DNA of 64,000 bases from Cryptomeria japonica (taxonomy: Eukaryota; Streptophyta; Pinopsida; Cupressales; Cupressaceae): positions 337,277,302-337,341,301 of the forward strand of contig NC_081413.1 of the NCBI RefSeq assembly GCF_030272615.1. Direction: 5' to 3'. Position 1 is the stretch's first letter. Each line of letters begins with the position of its first letter. The notes under the pieces are model-generated. The model saw only the letters and a program-made list of their open reading frames with translations. It was not told where the DNA came from and made no database searches. This document shows, piece by piece, positions 13,300 to 24,437 of the stretch. Made by a program: the position numbers and the translations under genes.

Positions 13300-14349
13300 G
13301 CACTGACAGTTCCCACACTTCACCATTCATATCGGTGAGGAAATATAAATCTTGACCATTTTTCCTTATGATAACAAATGGGCCTAACTACAAGGGCTCA
13401 AATTTTCCATGCTTTCCCTTGTCTTGATCTATAGCATTCCAAAGAAGCACTAGATCATTTACCTCAAACTTTCTTTTTGATGCTTTTTTATCAAACAGGT
13501 ACTTGCTCCTTTGTTGTAGCTTCAGGTTTCTTTTATGAGCATCACTTCTAACTTCATCTAGCTCAACAAGCTACTCAAACCTTTCCAGCAAGAGGCTTAT
13601 CATTTCTAGGTCATTCTCATGAATGAACTTGTATACTGGCAACAAATTGTTCATAGGGAGCCTGGCCTTAGCTCCATATACCAATTCAAAAGGTGATTTT
13701 CCTATGGCCCTTTTGACTGTGATATTGTTTGCCCAAAGTGCCATCTTTAGCTTGGAATCCCAGGCTCTCTTGTTCTGCTCCATGGTTCTCCTGATGATCT
13801 TCATAATACTCTTATTGCTGGACTTGGCTTGTCCATTTCCATGTGGGTGGTATGGAGAAGAATATGATATACTTATTTCATATGACTTGCAAAAATATAT
13901 GAATTCTTTAGACCTGAAGCACATGGCATTTTCCATAATGAGTCTCACTGGCACTCCAAATCTGGTCACAATATTGTTGATCAGGAAATCAATAACCACC
14001 TTGTTGGTTGCTTGTCTTGTGGGGATAACTTCTACCCATTTAGTGAAGTAATTTGTAGCAACCAGTATCCATTTATGTCCACCATTGGACCTTTTTGTGA
14101 TTTCTCCAACAAAGTCAAATCCCCCATTGATGAAAGGGGGCCTCCACTTGCATTGGTCTAAGAGGTAATGCACCTTCATACTTTAGCCTCCCTACAAACG
14201 TTTGACAAGGTTCACACCTCCTGACATAAGTATGTGTATCTTTAAATAAAGAGGGCCAGAAATAACCCGCCCTTAAAAATTTGTGAGCTATAGTGTTTGC
14301 AGTGAAGTGTCCTCCACATACCCCATCACGCATTTCTCTCAAAATAAGA
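13300..14349 (-). pseudogene. Tat-A integrase (zinc finger, core, C-terminal part), inactive
   Basis: Integrase joins element cDNA to the host chromosome. Reading leftwards from 14349 one sees the HHCC zinc finger (GGHF...CEPC), then the rve core (14179 to 13571). A C-terminal region follows with a VNDLVLLWNA-like motif and KGKHGKFEPL, down to about 13300. All three catalytic acidic positions are altered. The first Asp is Asn (ATNYFTKW), the Asp of the central motif is Glu (IMENAMCF), and the Glu in the GNGQAxS motif is Lys. Stops separate the zinc finger from the core. The upstream part of the domain lies beyond the nested element, at 18130-18364. The protein cannot have been functional in this copy. 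Confidence 0.85.
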
Positions 14350-15161
14350 TGATACAGGAGCATCCCCAGTTGATGAGCAATCTTGCATCAACCAAAAATA
14401 TTTCCTTTCAGTTTTGTTATTACTTAGTTTCGTGTGCAATTTTCTGTGTTCTTGTCGGTATGTACCAGTAGTTGCTTGTTCTTCATGACAGATCTTGTTT
14501 GCAGTTTCCTGACGGTTTCATGTGGTTGATTCTAGATTTCTAGTTCATTTCGGTTCTTCTCCAGTCATTTATCGCTTTCGGTTGGCTATTTCTGGGTTAC
14601 TGAAATAATTTTTGTGCTTACCGGTTAGTTTTCCTTTATTACCGGTGTGATTCTTGGCGTGTGGATCCATCTTGGGTCTTGTTCGATGTTCCTTGGCGTG
14701 TGGCCAACCTTCCTGCTGATCTACATCACTTGGTTGTTATTTTCCGAAAAGGTTTCTTAGATCTTAGGGCCGAACTATTTACAAATTTCATTTTCCTGCA
14801 TTGGTGAATGTAATCTTTTGAGGTCAACTTGGATATGTTCCGGTGGGTATAAATATGATGTTATGTAATCATTTGTAGAGGCATATAAAGTAGAACTTAG
14901 AATAAGGATTGAGATTCGCATATTATGATTTGGTTGATCTTTAGAGTCCTGGTTGGGTTGTTTATGGCTTGAAGCCTGCATTTAACCGAATGTTCTTTGA
15001 TGATAATATGTTGATTACCGAATGATTTCCAGAAGTTATATGGATTGGATATGATCTATTTATATGAATTTATTATGTTTTCTTACTGATTTCGTTGTGT
15101 TACTCTTGCTTCATAAGCCGGTTGACTCTTTTCAGAGTTTTCACCGGTTATGGCTACATCA
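14350..15161 (+). repeat. gagPR-C 5' LTR
   Basis: This 812-bp LTR runs from TGATACAGGAG to GGCTACATCA and matches 17309-18129 along its full length. The differences are scattered transitions and small indels, for example the absence here of a short segment present near 17941. It has no coding content. Both LTRs carry several words of the type ACCGGT/CCGGTT, with more of them retained in this copy. Confidence 0.88.
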
Positions 15162-15180
15162 ATTGGTATCAAAGTTGGTT
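15162..15180 (+). other. Primer-binding site, initiator-tRNA(Met) type
   Basis: ATTGGTATCAAAGTTGG follows the LTR end directly. The TGGTATCA core is complementary to the 3' end of plant initiator methionine tRNA, the usual primer for minus-strand synthesis in this group. Positions after the core deviate from the common form. Confidence 0.75.
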
Positions 15181-17308
15181 ATGGAACAGCTGGTGGAAGA
15201 ATCGTCTAAGGCATTCCTTGAGGTGGATAGATCATTGATTGGAGGCAGGCTATGTGGGTGTTCAATAGATCGCCGAGGGGAGGCATTTGAAACCGGTAGT
15301 CAGATCGCCGAGTTGAGGCAGTTCACCGAAGTGGAAGGAGAGATGCTGTCGAGGAGAACAAACCCCTAGAGGGTAGAGAAGATGATGGAAGACTTATGTG
15401 AGGAATGAAATCAAGAATGCTTTGGTTGGTTTGTGAAGAAACCTTAACTTTGAGGATGAGTATGAGGAAGCCGGTGAAGAGATTGAGGAAGTTGAAGGAC
15501 CAGAAGATGAGAGAGAGGAAAGATTCCTAAGAGCAGTGGCACAAGCAAGTAAAGGGCATAAAGTTGAGATTTCTAACTTTTCCAGAACACTAAAACTAGA
15601 GGATTTGATTGATTGGATCAAAGAGTTGGAAGACTACTTTGAGTTTGAGGATATCAAGGACCCGCATAGAGTCCGGTTGGAACAAACCAAGTTGAAAGGG
15701 CATGCTATCTTGTGGTGGAAAGAGTTGCAGAAAGACACAGTTGATAATGGTGAATTCAAGATCACCCGGTGGAGACAGATTGTTGCAAGGTTGAAGGCTA
15801 AGTTCATACTAGGAGACTATGAACTGGACTTGGTCAAGAAGTTGCAAAACTCAAAATAGAGAAACATGACTATGAAGGAATATACTGAGGAATCCTACAA
15901 GTTGTTAATCGGATCCAGACATAGAGAGATGGACAAAGAAAAGGTGGTGAGGTACATCAATGGGCTTGCTTTTAAAATTCAAGATGAGATGAGTATGTTG
16001 AAGGTTTCAATAGTTGAAGAAGCTTACCAGTATGATTTGAAGGCTGAGGAGAAGGTGAGAAGAAGACAACCAAACGAGGGAAAGGATAAATTCAAGATGA
16101 ATGGTAGTATGAAGAAACCGAGTGAAGAAGAGAAGGAAAAACCTAAGTGGAGTAAAGAACTGGAACTGAAGACACCAAGGAAGGGTAGAGGCAGTACCGG
16201 TAGAGAATTTCTTGGCAAATGTTTCAAGTGTGGAGAAATTGGACATAGATCCTATGAATGTAAGCAAGGAATGTCAAGAGGTTGTGTGGCAAGTGAAGAG
16301 CCAGATGGTACAAGATCTGACTGTGCACCAGAGCAAAGAGAATCCCTTATGTTTAGAAGAAAGGATATCAGATCTATTCAGAGGAGAAGTCTATTCCAGA
16401 CTGTATGCAAATTAGGTGGTAAGTGTTGCAAGGTCATTATGGATAGTGGAAGTACTGATAATTTAGTATCCATGGAGATGGTTCAAAAGATTGGGTTGAA
16501 GAGGTTTGAACATCCTTATTCTTATGAGGTAAGTTGGTTACAAGATGATCAGAAGGTAGAGATAAAGGAGCAGTGTTGGGTAAGTTTCAATATTGGGCCT
16601 TTCAGAGATGAAGTTTTATGTGATATTGTGTCAATGAATGTTTGTCATGTCTTGTTGGGAAAACCTTGGTAGTATGATAGAGGAGCTATTTATGACTGTA
16701 GAAGAAATCTAGTTACCATTAAAAAGGATGGGCATAAGTTCACATTTATTTCTTTGAAGGAGAAAGAGAAGGAGGTGAAGAATATGAGTCCTGAGAAAAG
16801 TTGCAGGAAACCGATGGTAGAGGTCATACCAGAAGGTTTGAAAGAACTGAAAGCAGAGGTTATACCAAAAGGTTTGACATAATTGGTTGTAGAGGTTATA
16901 GTTAAGGGTTTGAAGAAAGATTTGATAGAACCAGCTGCAAACATTATACCGGAAGGTGACATGAGTTGGCATAAGTTGGATCTAACAGATGAGTCTGATG
17001 GACATATGAAACTGGTCGACATAGAGCTCATGGTGACAAATCGGATGAAGTATTGTGGCAGAAGAAATCCTGAGTTGTAGAAGAAAGAAGGAAATAGACA
17101 GGGAGAATGTGTAGATTTGAAGAAAAGAAAGAAAACCAAAGGGAGTCAAAGGTTAGAGAAGCCAGTTGAGGCACCAAAAGAGATAGAGCAGAGATTAGTA
17201 GATAAAGAAGATGTTTGGATTAGAAATGAGCATGGTATCTTCATTCCAAATCCTTTTAGATATTCATGAGTTGCCTCTCATGGGACATCTTTTTCTACCT
17301 GGGTTTTC
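15175..17308 (+). pseudogene. gagPR-C Gag-protease polyprotein, broken
   Basis: The reading frame starts shortly after the primer site (ATG at 15181 in the context GGTTATGGAAC), is frameshifted near 15370, and reopens by about 15440. It gives an acidic stretch, then a retroelement Gag core (LIDWIKELEDYFEFED, about 15603-15650; HAILWWKELQ, about 15700). An in-frame TAG at 15857-15859 separates it from the downstream part in the same frame. Next come a CCHC zinc knuckle (CFKCGEIGHRSYEC, from 16220) and an aspartic protease with DSGSTD at about 16441-16458. A TAG replaces a sense codon after LGKPW near 16670. The frame continues to about 17250 without any RT motif before the 3' LTR. It packages and processes element RNA in intact relatives; this copy is dead. 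Confidence 0.82.
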
Positions 17309-18129
17309 TGATGCAGAAGCATCCCCGGTCGATGAGCAATCTTGCATCAACCAAAAATATTTCCTTTCAATTTTGTTATTACTGTTCTTTGTGTAGTTTT
17401 CTGTGTTCTTGCCAGCATGTACAAGTAGTTGCTTGTTATTCATGGAAGATCTTGTTTGTAGTTTCCTGGAGGTTTCATGTGGTTGATTTCATATTTTTAT
17501 TTCATTTGGGTTCTTCTCTGGTCAGTTATCGCTTCCGATTGGCTGTTTTTGGGTTCTTGAAATAGTTCTTGTGCTTACTAGTTGGTTTTCCTTCATTACT
17601 GGTGTGATTCTTGGCATGTGGATCCATCTTGGGTCTTGTCCAATGTTCCTTGGTATGTGGCCGACCTTCCTATTGATCCGCATCACTTGGTTGTTATTTT
17701 CTGGAAATATTTCTTAGATCTTAGGGTTGACCTATTTACACGTTTCATTTTCCTGGATTGGTGTATGTAATCTTTTGAGGTCGACCTAGATATGTTTCAG
17801 TGGGTATAAATATGTTGTTATGTAATAATTTGTAGAGGCATATAAAGTAGAACTTAGAATAAGGATTGAGATTCGCATATTATGATCTAGCTGATCTTTA
17901 GAGTCTTGGTTGGGCTGTTTCTGGCTTGAAGCCTGCATGTAATCGGTTGACTATTGAATGTTCTTTGATGATAATATGATGATTACCAGATGATTGCCAA
18001 AAGTTATATGGCTTGGATATGATCTAATTATATGAATTTGTTATGTTTTCTTCCTTCTTTCATTGTGTTACTCTTGCTGCATAAGACGATTGACTCTTTT
18101 AAGGGTTTTCACTGATTATGGCTACATCA
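17309..18129 (+). repeat. gagPR-C 3' LTR
   Basis: This 821-bp block runs from TGATGCAGAAG to GGCTACATCA and pairs with 14350-15161. The base immediately upstream is not a clear polypurine tract. That would fit an internal deletion that removed pol together with the usual 3' border sequences. Confidence 0.88.
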
Positions 18130-18364
18130 CAAGCTGAGCTTGATCATTATCTAAACAAAATAGTAGAAAACCATCCTTATCTCTGCAATATAAGTCTCTA
18201 GCAGTAAACACATACCTCTGTGATTTCAACTTTAAGGTTCTCTTTTGGCTTTCTGTGAAACCTTCTGGGTATACAGAGTCTATAATAAAAGGAATGATAT
18301 TAGCATACCATGGAGTTCTTTGCAGGTTGTAAATTACATCTGTTTCATCTGTTAAGACATTGAT
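18130..18364 (-). pseudogene. Tat-A pol segment between RNase H and integrase zinc finger
   Basis: Read on the minus strand, this gives about 77 uninterrupted codons of a typical gypsy linker (PWYANIIPFI..., a YPEGFT motif, then KSQRYVFTARDLYCRD and LDNDQAQLV). It joins, across gagPR-C, to the LREMRDGVCGGHF zinc-finger start at 14349. It shows where gagPR-C entered, and that the linker was open when last active. Confidence 0.75.
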
Positions 18365-18929
18365 TTAGGCACCCTCTAGGTTCTCTTTATCCATGAGCTT
18401 TGCTAAGCCCATCCCTCTAACCAGTTTGGTGATTTGTATATCAATGTTGAATTCTTTGACCTTGTTGATCCGTCTGCATCTTCTACCTATTTTCTTTGAT
18501 TGGGAAAAAATATCTTCCATTGCAGCATTAGGCACATAAGCAACAACATGGGCACCTACAAGATAAGGCCTAAATTTTTTGACAACCTTGACCACAACAT
18601 ATGCTTGCTTTTCCACAATGGCATACTTGAATTCTATTGCCTGGAGGGATTTATTATAAAAAGCTATAGGTTGCTCATACCCCTCAATGCTTTTCTGTAA
18701 AATAACAACAACTATAGTGTGGAATGAAGCAAAAAAAAAAAAAAAAGACTTGGAAAGGCTTGCTGAAATCACGTGTCTTGAAAATAGGGGCTTCTTTGAT
18801 GACTCTTTTGATAGCCACAAAAGCTTCTAAAGCTTTATTTGTCTAGTCAATAACAAATCCCTTCTTCAACATTCTAGAGATAGGCTTTACTATCTCAACA
18901 AAGTTTGAAATAAACCTTCAAACAAAGTT
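18365..18929 (-). pseudogene. Tat-A second (gypsy-type) RNase H, degenerate
   Basis: The region matches the RNase H that normally follows gypsy RT: FYNKSLQAIEF, an EKQAYVVVKVVKKFRPYL-like helix, then VAYVPNAAMEDIF and KVKEFNIDIQITKLVRG. The N-terminal strand that should carry the first catalytic Asp is disrupted by a poly(A/T) run at about 18731-18746 and frameshifts. No convincing catalytic Asp/Glu set can be read. In Tat-lineage elements this domain is generally reported as degenerate, with the additional RNase H supplying activity; the sequence here agrees. Confidence 0.75.
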
Positions 18930-20041
18930 TTATTGGCCAAAGAAAGATTGAATGGCCTTCATAGTTTTAGGGATGGGTATTCTGTCAATAACAACCACCC
19001 TCTCAGGATCAATCCTAACTCTATCTTTAGACACAAAGCATCCTAGCAATTTACCTTCAGTTACAACAAAGTGACACTTCTTGGGATTTAAAGAGATCCC
19101 ATACTCCAATGCTTTGGTGAATATCCTTTCTAGATGCATACAATGCTCTTATGATTTCTTAGAAAATGTTGTAGATAATCCTGATAGACAACCATAATAA
19201 TGTCTATCAAATCTGGAAAGGCTACATCCATAGCCTTCTCAAAAGTTTCTCCAGCATTAGTGAGTCCAAAATTCATTCTGACATAAACATAAGTCCCCCA
19301 TGGGGTAGTGAAGGTAGTCTTGTATTGTTCAGATTCATTAATCTTCACTTGGTTGTAACTAGAAAATCCATCCATCATGGATAATAACTCACAACATGTG
19401 GCCTTTTGTAGCATTGATTCCATGTTAAGCAGAGGGTAATTATCCTCCAATGATCACACATTCAGATTTTTGAAGTCTACACACAGTGTGATGTCACCAC
19501 TTTTCTTTTTGATAGAGACAAGATTTGAGACCCATGATGAATGCTTGATGGGTTTGATAATACCACCATCCCCAAGTTTCATCAATTCCTCTTGCATCTT
19601 AGGCTTAAGCATTAGGTTGATGGGCCTTTTCCTTTGCCTAAAAGGTTTAGCAACTGGATCTAAAGGAATCTCATGTTGAAACAAGTCTTCTATATAAGCC
19701 TTTAGGTCATCATATGACCATGCAAAGACATGCTTGTATTTTTTGAGTAGAGAAATCAACATAGACCTGACATTTGGGCTAATTTTCTTGCCAATGTAAA
19801 CCTTCCTGGGGGAGGCTCTAGTCCCTAAATTAATCCCTCCCAAATCTTCTTTGTTCATAGGGGACTGCCTCATTTTTTGACTATCTTGACTGTCAAATAC
19901 TCTCTCTAGAGCTACCAATCCTTTTGGGATTTTATTTGTCTTCAACTGCACTATTTCATTCCCAAAGACAGTATCCTTGCCATCTATGGTCTCCACAAAA
20001 GCATTGAAATCAATCTCTTGACCATCATAATCACTATGCAA
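18930..20041 (-). pseudogene. Tat-A reverse transcriptase, inactive
   Basis: The gypsy RT is read in three blocks. 20041-19454 is the linker, fingers and palm start, including PFRQRKRPINLML, a GGIIKPIKHSSWVSNLVS motif and LCVDFKNLN. 19450-19130 has DGFSSYNQVKI, YKTTFTTPWGTY and MNFGLTNAGETF. 19139-18930 is the thumb (LEYGISLNPKKCHF, GKLLGCFVSKD, RIDPERV). The catalytic YxDD box reads YQDY, losing one of the two metal-binding Asp residues. A TGA or frameshift separates the blocks near 19451 and 19140. It synthesises element cDNA in functional relatives. Confidence 0.85.
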
Positions 20042-20544
20042 TGCAAGAACTTTAGCAAGTCATCATCATCATTAAAAAATTGCCAATTGTAGATATCATT
20101 AGGTATAGCAGGCCTTGTTTTTACCTCTACTTTTGAAATCCTAGCCAGGGTAATATCATCAGTTTTCCAGGCAACATTTGCTAAGAAATCTGCCATGATG
20201 TTTTTTGACCTCTCTACGCATCTGATGTTGAAGGCATTAAAAAACTCTTGTGAATCCCATAAAAATGATCTGTATTGCTTTAGCATATCATTTTTGGAGG
20301 AATAGACTGATCTAACCTGAGATACAGTCAATTCTGAGTCTCCCCATACTGATAATTTCTTTATTTCATGCTTAGTGGCAAGATTTAAACCTAAAAACAA
20401 TGCCTCATACTCTGCCACATTATTTATACATTCAAAAAGAAACTGGAAAGAATAATTGAATGTTTTCCCACTAGGGGCAATAAAAACTACACCAACACCT
20501 AAACCCTCCTTACAAAAAGCTCCATCAAAATACATTTGCCACAA
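20042..20544 (-). pseudogene. Tat-A additional RNase H upstream of RT
   Basis: This is an RNase H domain placed between protease and RT. The open frame 20544-19984 reads MYFDGAF (Asp7), NNVAEYEAL (Glu45), VWGDSELT (Asp69) and SKNIMADFLAN (Asp119), so all four catalytic positions D-E-D-D are present. It is related to the archaeal/plant type RNase H also found in plant LINEs rather than to the gypsy RNase H. Such a second RNase H is known in the Tat lineage. The frame overlaps the RT frame at its 3' end (19984-20041) because of a frameshift. The domain degrades RNA in RNA-DNA hybrids during reverse transcription. Confidence 0.8.
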
Positions 20545-21372
20545 ATCTTCCTAGATTTTCTGAAATTCAATTTCCACAGGATCAGGAATATCTAATGCTG
20601 ACTTAGTAGATACAACCTTGAAATTTCCCATGTCAAAGTCACAAAACATCACCATGTTGTTTAAGTCAGATTGTTCAATAGTGTTATCAGATCTAGGTTC
20701 TCTTTCTAACCTAACATTTTTCCCATTAACATGGATAGTAGAATAGGATAAATTAAGTTGAACATTTCCCCCAACCACTGCTGTCCACTATCTTGACAAA
20801 AGCATACCATAATTTGGGGGGACATCTACAACTATCACATCTACTTTGTAAGCAACCTCTGGGATATTTTCTATCTTGACTTTTAAGTTTTTAAGGATGC
20901 CTATCACATGAATGGATCTATTAGCTATGTCATAACACTTCCCATAGTTGCAATCAACATTTAACCCAAGTTCCTCAATGACCCCTATAAGCATGATATT
21001 AATAGCAGCCCCAGAGTCAACCATACAATTTTTTACATGCTTTCCATTTATCAACAAGGTCATATAAAAAGGATTTACTTGGGAAGGGGCCTTGGTAATG
21101 GCATTTCCTAGATTAACCTCAGGGGCCTGTATGGTTTCAAGGTGTTCCGCTTGTATACAATCTTTTTCATTTTCTAAAACAACATTATTGTGCAAAGCAC
21201 TATGAGGTACACTTGGAACTCCATCTATCAAAGTTAAAGCACCATTCCTCTGTTCTGGAATTTTCATCATTTCTAGCAAAGGAACATAGATCTTTATTTG
21301 AGATAATGTTTGCATCATGTCAAAAGAAGGTGTGGAAAAAGTACCTGGATTGACCTCCTTTTGGATTGTCAC
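20545..21372 (-). pseudogene. Tat-A aspartic protease region, broken
   Basis: The frame 21372-20788 contains a retropepsin-like protease. A strand ending YMTLLINGKH is followed by CMVDSGAAINIM, which carries the DSG catalytic triad, then GVIEELGL. A flap-like segment and a VPPNYGMLLSR end follow, which in functional relatives precedes a Trp-rich junction. After a stop near 20785 the same reading continues at 20778-20551 with VNGKNVRL and acidic linker sequence leading to the RNase H. The protease cuts Gag-Pol into mature proteins. Confidence 0.78.
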
Positions 21373-24029
21373 TTTTGGTTGCTTCTCCTTCTCTACTACA
21401 ATTGATTTTTGGGAAGCTCAACTACAACATCCTTCTTAGTCTTCTTAAATTTTGTGCTTCCCTTTGGCACATATTTTTGAGTAGGGACAACCTTTTCACC
21501 CTTGTTCTTTTCTTCAGTGATCGGTGGAGGAGCCTGTTGTTTAGGGTCAAGCTGCTTGTCCTTTATGAATAGTCCACCAGTTGTTCCATGATCGGGAAAA
21601 GCACCCCTTGGTGTCAAGTTATGCCCACTCTTGACATGGGTGACAACAACCATAGTAATTATTTTAATGTTCTCCTCAGAGGGTCTTCTCAAACTGATAT
21701 TTTCAGATTTATCACTGGAGACATTAATCTTGTATTTTTCTTCATCAGAAAACACCTCTTGGTGATGGTTGCTGCTCCATTGTCTTTGAACATCCACATT
21801 TTATTCATTTTCTTCAGAGGTTGAGTATTCAGACTCACTTTCAACTTGAAAGGATAGCAAATTTATCGTGATCAGTGAACCCATCCTCTATGCAGCTAGC
21901 ATAGACAACTTCACCTTCTTCCATGGCATTTTCCACTGCACAATGGGCTTGTGTATGTGGCAAATTACATGCCATACACCATGGGATATCTTCTACAAGA
22001 TGTGAACTTGGTCTTTTTAGTGGGTTTGGTGTTTCTTTGTTTGCAAGCCTCTGATTTTTAACCGCAGGCTGTCCATCTTTCCAATTTATGTTGTAGGGCA
22101 TGTCATGCAATTTTGGTCTATCGTGCATTTGAAAATTAGGTTTGTCATGATACATCCCCTATTCATTTTTAGCCACTTTGTAGCTTAGATCCTTCAAGGC
22201 ACTCATAACCTTGTCCAACTTGTCCTCCTCTTTGGGTACCCTACTGTGATGTCCTTTGGGATTTTGCAAAATATTAGCATCATCCCTTCTTGATGTTTTT
22301 CCCGAGGCCTTCCTGTTGTTCTCTATGGTTTGGGCCATTTTGAATGCAACAACTAAAGTTAGAGGATTATTAGACTTCAATTCATACCTAATTTTAGGAT
22401 CAAAAGCATCAAAGTAAAATACAAAATTCATGTTCTCAGTTGGTTTCAGACTTAGAGGAATTTTGTTCAATATTTTGATGAGCCTATTATTGAAAAATGC
22501 AACATCCTCATTTTGATTCTTTCTGATACTTGTGAACTCATGTACAAAAAACTTAGGTTTCTAATGATCACCATACTGATCTTTGGACATTCTTTGAAGT
22601 CATGGAATGATCTGATTAACAAACCAGGAAAATTTTTGTACCACTCTCTAGCATCGTTAGTTAGAGACTGCATGAACATTTTCATAAAGACATCTTCATT
22701 TTTCACTTCAAAATTATCCATCACATTTTAGAAATTCCTAAGATGATCTTCTCTTGAGATTGCATTGTTCCCCGATAATTTAGGTAGTGCATCCCTTAAC
22801 TCATTACTTACTGGATTTGGGAAACCTATTATTCCAGTGAAATCAATCCGTCTATATCTATCTAGTTGCATTGGTATTCTAGCAAACTGATTATGCATTT
22901 GTTGCTGATGCACATTCCCTTGATTGTGTATTTGTTGTTGTTGATGATACTGTTGTTGCAGGGGTATTTGACGTTGTTTATGATATTGCCCTACCATTTT
23001 CTATTGATATTGCAGGAATTATAAATGCTGATGGTAAGCATTACTTACCCCAGTTGGGTTACCATGTTGATACACTAGTGGAGTTGGATACTATGGGATA
23101 CAAGGAGCTCTTGGGGAGGTGGCAGACCAAAAGCATGTCCTGACATGTTGTATTGATTTTGGGCACCATAGTGGTGTTGCTGTGCTCCATATTGCTGACT
23201 AGTGATTGCCTGACCAACACCTTTACTTTGGACATTGATAGGGGGAGCACTTGCACTTATTGAAATAGAGGAAAAACTAGGCATTCTTGTTGTCCATGAA
23301 TGAGTAACTGGCATAGTACTGGTAGTAGTAATAGAAGCACTTGCCCAGGTATTAGCTTGGGCAGTAGTTGCTGCCCTTATGGATACAACACTTATAATAG
23401 GGGCTTAAACCTTAGTAATACCAACAATGGAAGACTAAGGTGTAGAAATAATGAGATGACAACTAGATGTAACATGTATACTAGGTGCTTGGCTTGGCCC
23501 TCCTTGAAAAGGAATATATGAGGACCACTGAAAAGACAAATTCAACATCTATTGTGCCATCATATCTCTCTCATATCTCACTTGCTCTAATTGTCTCTAT
23601 AACTCTTCTATTGAGATTGCAAGAATACTTCCTGAAGTAGAGCAAATATTGGACTCGGTGAACTGGGTCTGAAAAATATTTTTTTGTTGTAGAAAAAATC
23701 ATAGAAATAGGGGTAGTTATAGTGAACTCTTGGCCAAAATTGCCTTGTGTATTAGCTTACTGGTCAACATACCTACTCTCAAACTCTCTCTACAACCTAG
23801 CCCTTTCAAAATATGCAAAAAAATTATCATAAGTAGCCCCATTCTGAGAAGCATCCTTATGGTAGGGATTTTGCATGTTTTTATCCATGTTTGGGAAGGT
23901 GTGACTTACAATAAGATTTTCCTTTGAGAAGGATTCATCACTAATAGTATCTTCTACTTTGTATGTAGACCTATAAGTATCACCATGACAACCCTCTGAA
24001 ACACCCTTCCCTTTTAAATGAACTTGCAA
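21373..24029 (-). pseudogene. Tat-A Gag, multiply interrupted
   Basis: Starting from ATG at 24029 the frame gives an acidic N-terminal region and then ERARL followed by a TAG. A Gln/His-rich stretch follows at 23314-22728 (repeated QQQ, HQQQQ). The Gag core is at about 22790-22600 (ISREDHLRNF, DVFMKMFMQSLTNDAREWY, NFPGLLIRSF). Downstream segments 22470-22159 and 22155-21841 hold a zinc-knuckle-like CMACNLPHTQAHC, and 21797-21396 is a basic linker. At least five in-frame stops or frameshifts occur, several being TAG where a Gln codon is expected. Gag forms the particle that packages element RNA. Confidence 0.75.
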
Positions 24030-24417
24030 CTGATTTTATTCCTCTATTCTAACCACATGAGCATTAAGACTAATATTGACTGATGCTTGAGAGAAAGTGG
24101 TTTGAGGAATACCTTTATTTGTAATAGTCCACCTTTTTCTAACTGTAGACCTATTGCCTTTTCTGCTTCTCTAATAGACCTCCTTTTCTGAACTATGCTC
24201 AGTGTCTGATGTGTTATGCCGAGCAATGCGTTCACTCCTTGTAGCAGCATTGATAACCTTCTTGCTACTCATGAGAGTCTTTCAAGCTATAAAATAGCTT
24301 CCTTCTTTTCAGAGTCGCCACCCAAGATGAGAATATATGATTCTTTAGTAACTTTGGGCCTTGGACAAGAACTACTGGGGCTAACATATTATTTTGACAC
24401 AACCTTGACCTTGCTTT

Positions 24418-24434
24418 CCCCAACAGAGTCGCTA
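24418..24434 (-). other. Tat-A primer-binding site
   Basis: On the minus strand TAGCGACTCTGTTGGGG begins 3 nt inside the 5' LTR end (24438). Its position and TRGCGACTC-type start fit a tRNA-primed site. One substitution relative to a TGG start (G to A) is apparent. The tRNA is not assigned. Confidence 0.65.
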
Positions 24435-24437
24435 ATT

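Larger units (their letters stand above)
14350..18129 (+). mobile_element. gagPR-C: short gypsy-type LTR element with gag and protease only
   Basis: This 3780-bp plus-strand element interrupts the Tat-A integrase. Its LTRs (14350-15161 and 17309-18129) begin TGATRCAGRAGCATCCCC and end GGCTACATCA. A methionine-tRNA-type primer site follows the 5' LTR. The 2.1 kb interior encodes Gag and an aspartic protease but no RT, RNase H or integrase. The pre-insertion reading frame of Tat-A can be followed across the junction (DNDQAQLV before, LREMRDG after). That identifies the right flank CAAGC as the target site; the left flank TAAGA is a mutated copy. The element resembles the gag-only non-autonomous LTR elements known from plants (TR-GAG type), here with protease as well. 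Confidence 0.85.

Noticed and set aside
13623-14051. 142-codon plus-strand frame
   Set aside because: It is the antisense of the Tat-A integrase core; the minus-strand reading carries the recognisable motifs.
16007-16267. Minus-strand frames opposite gagPR-C
   Set aside because: They are antisense shadows of a Lys/Glu-rich Gag stretch and give Leu/Phe-rich sequence without a domain.
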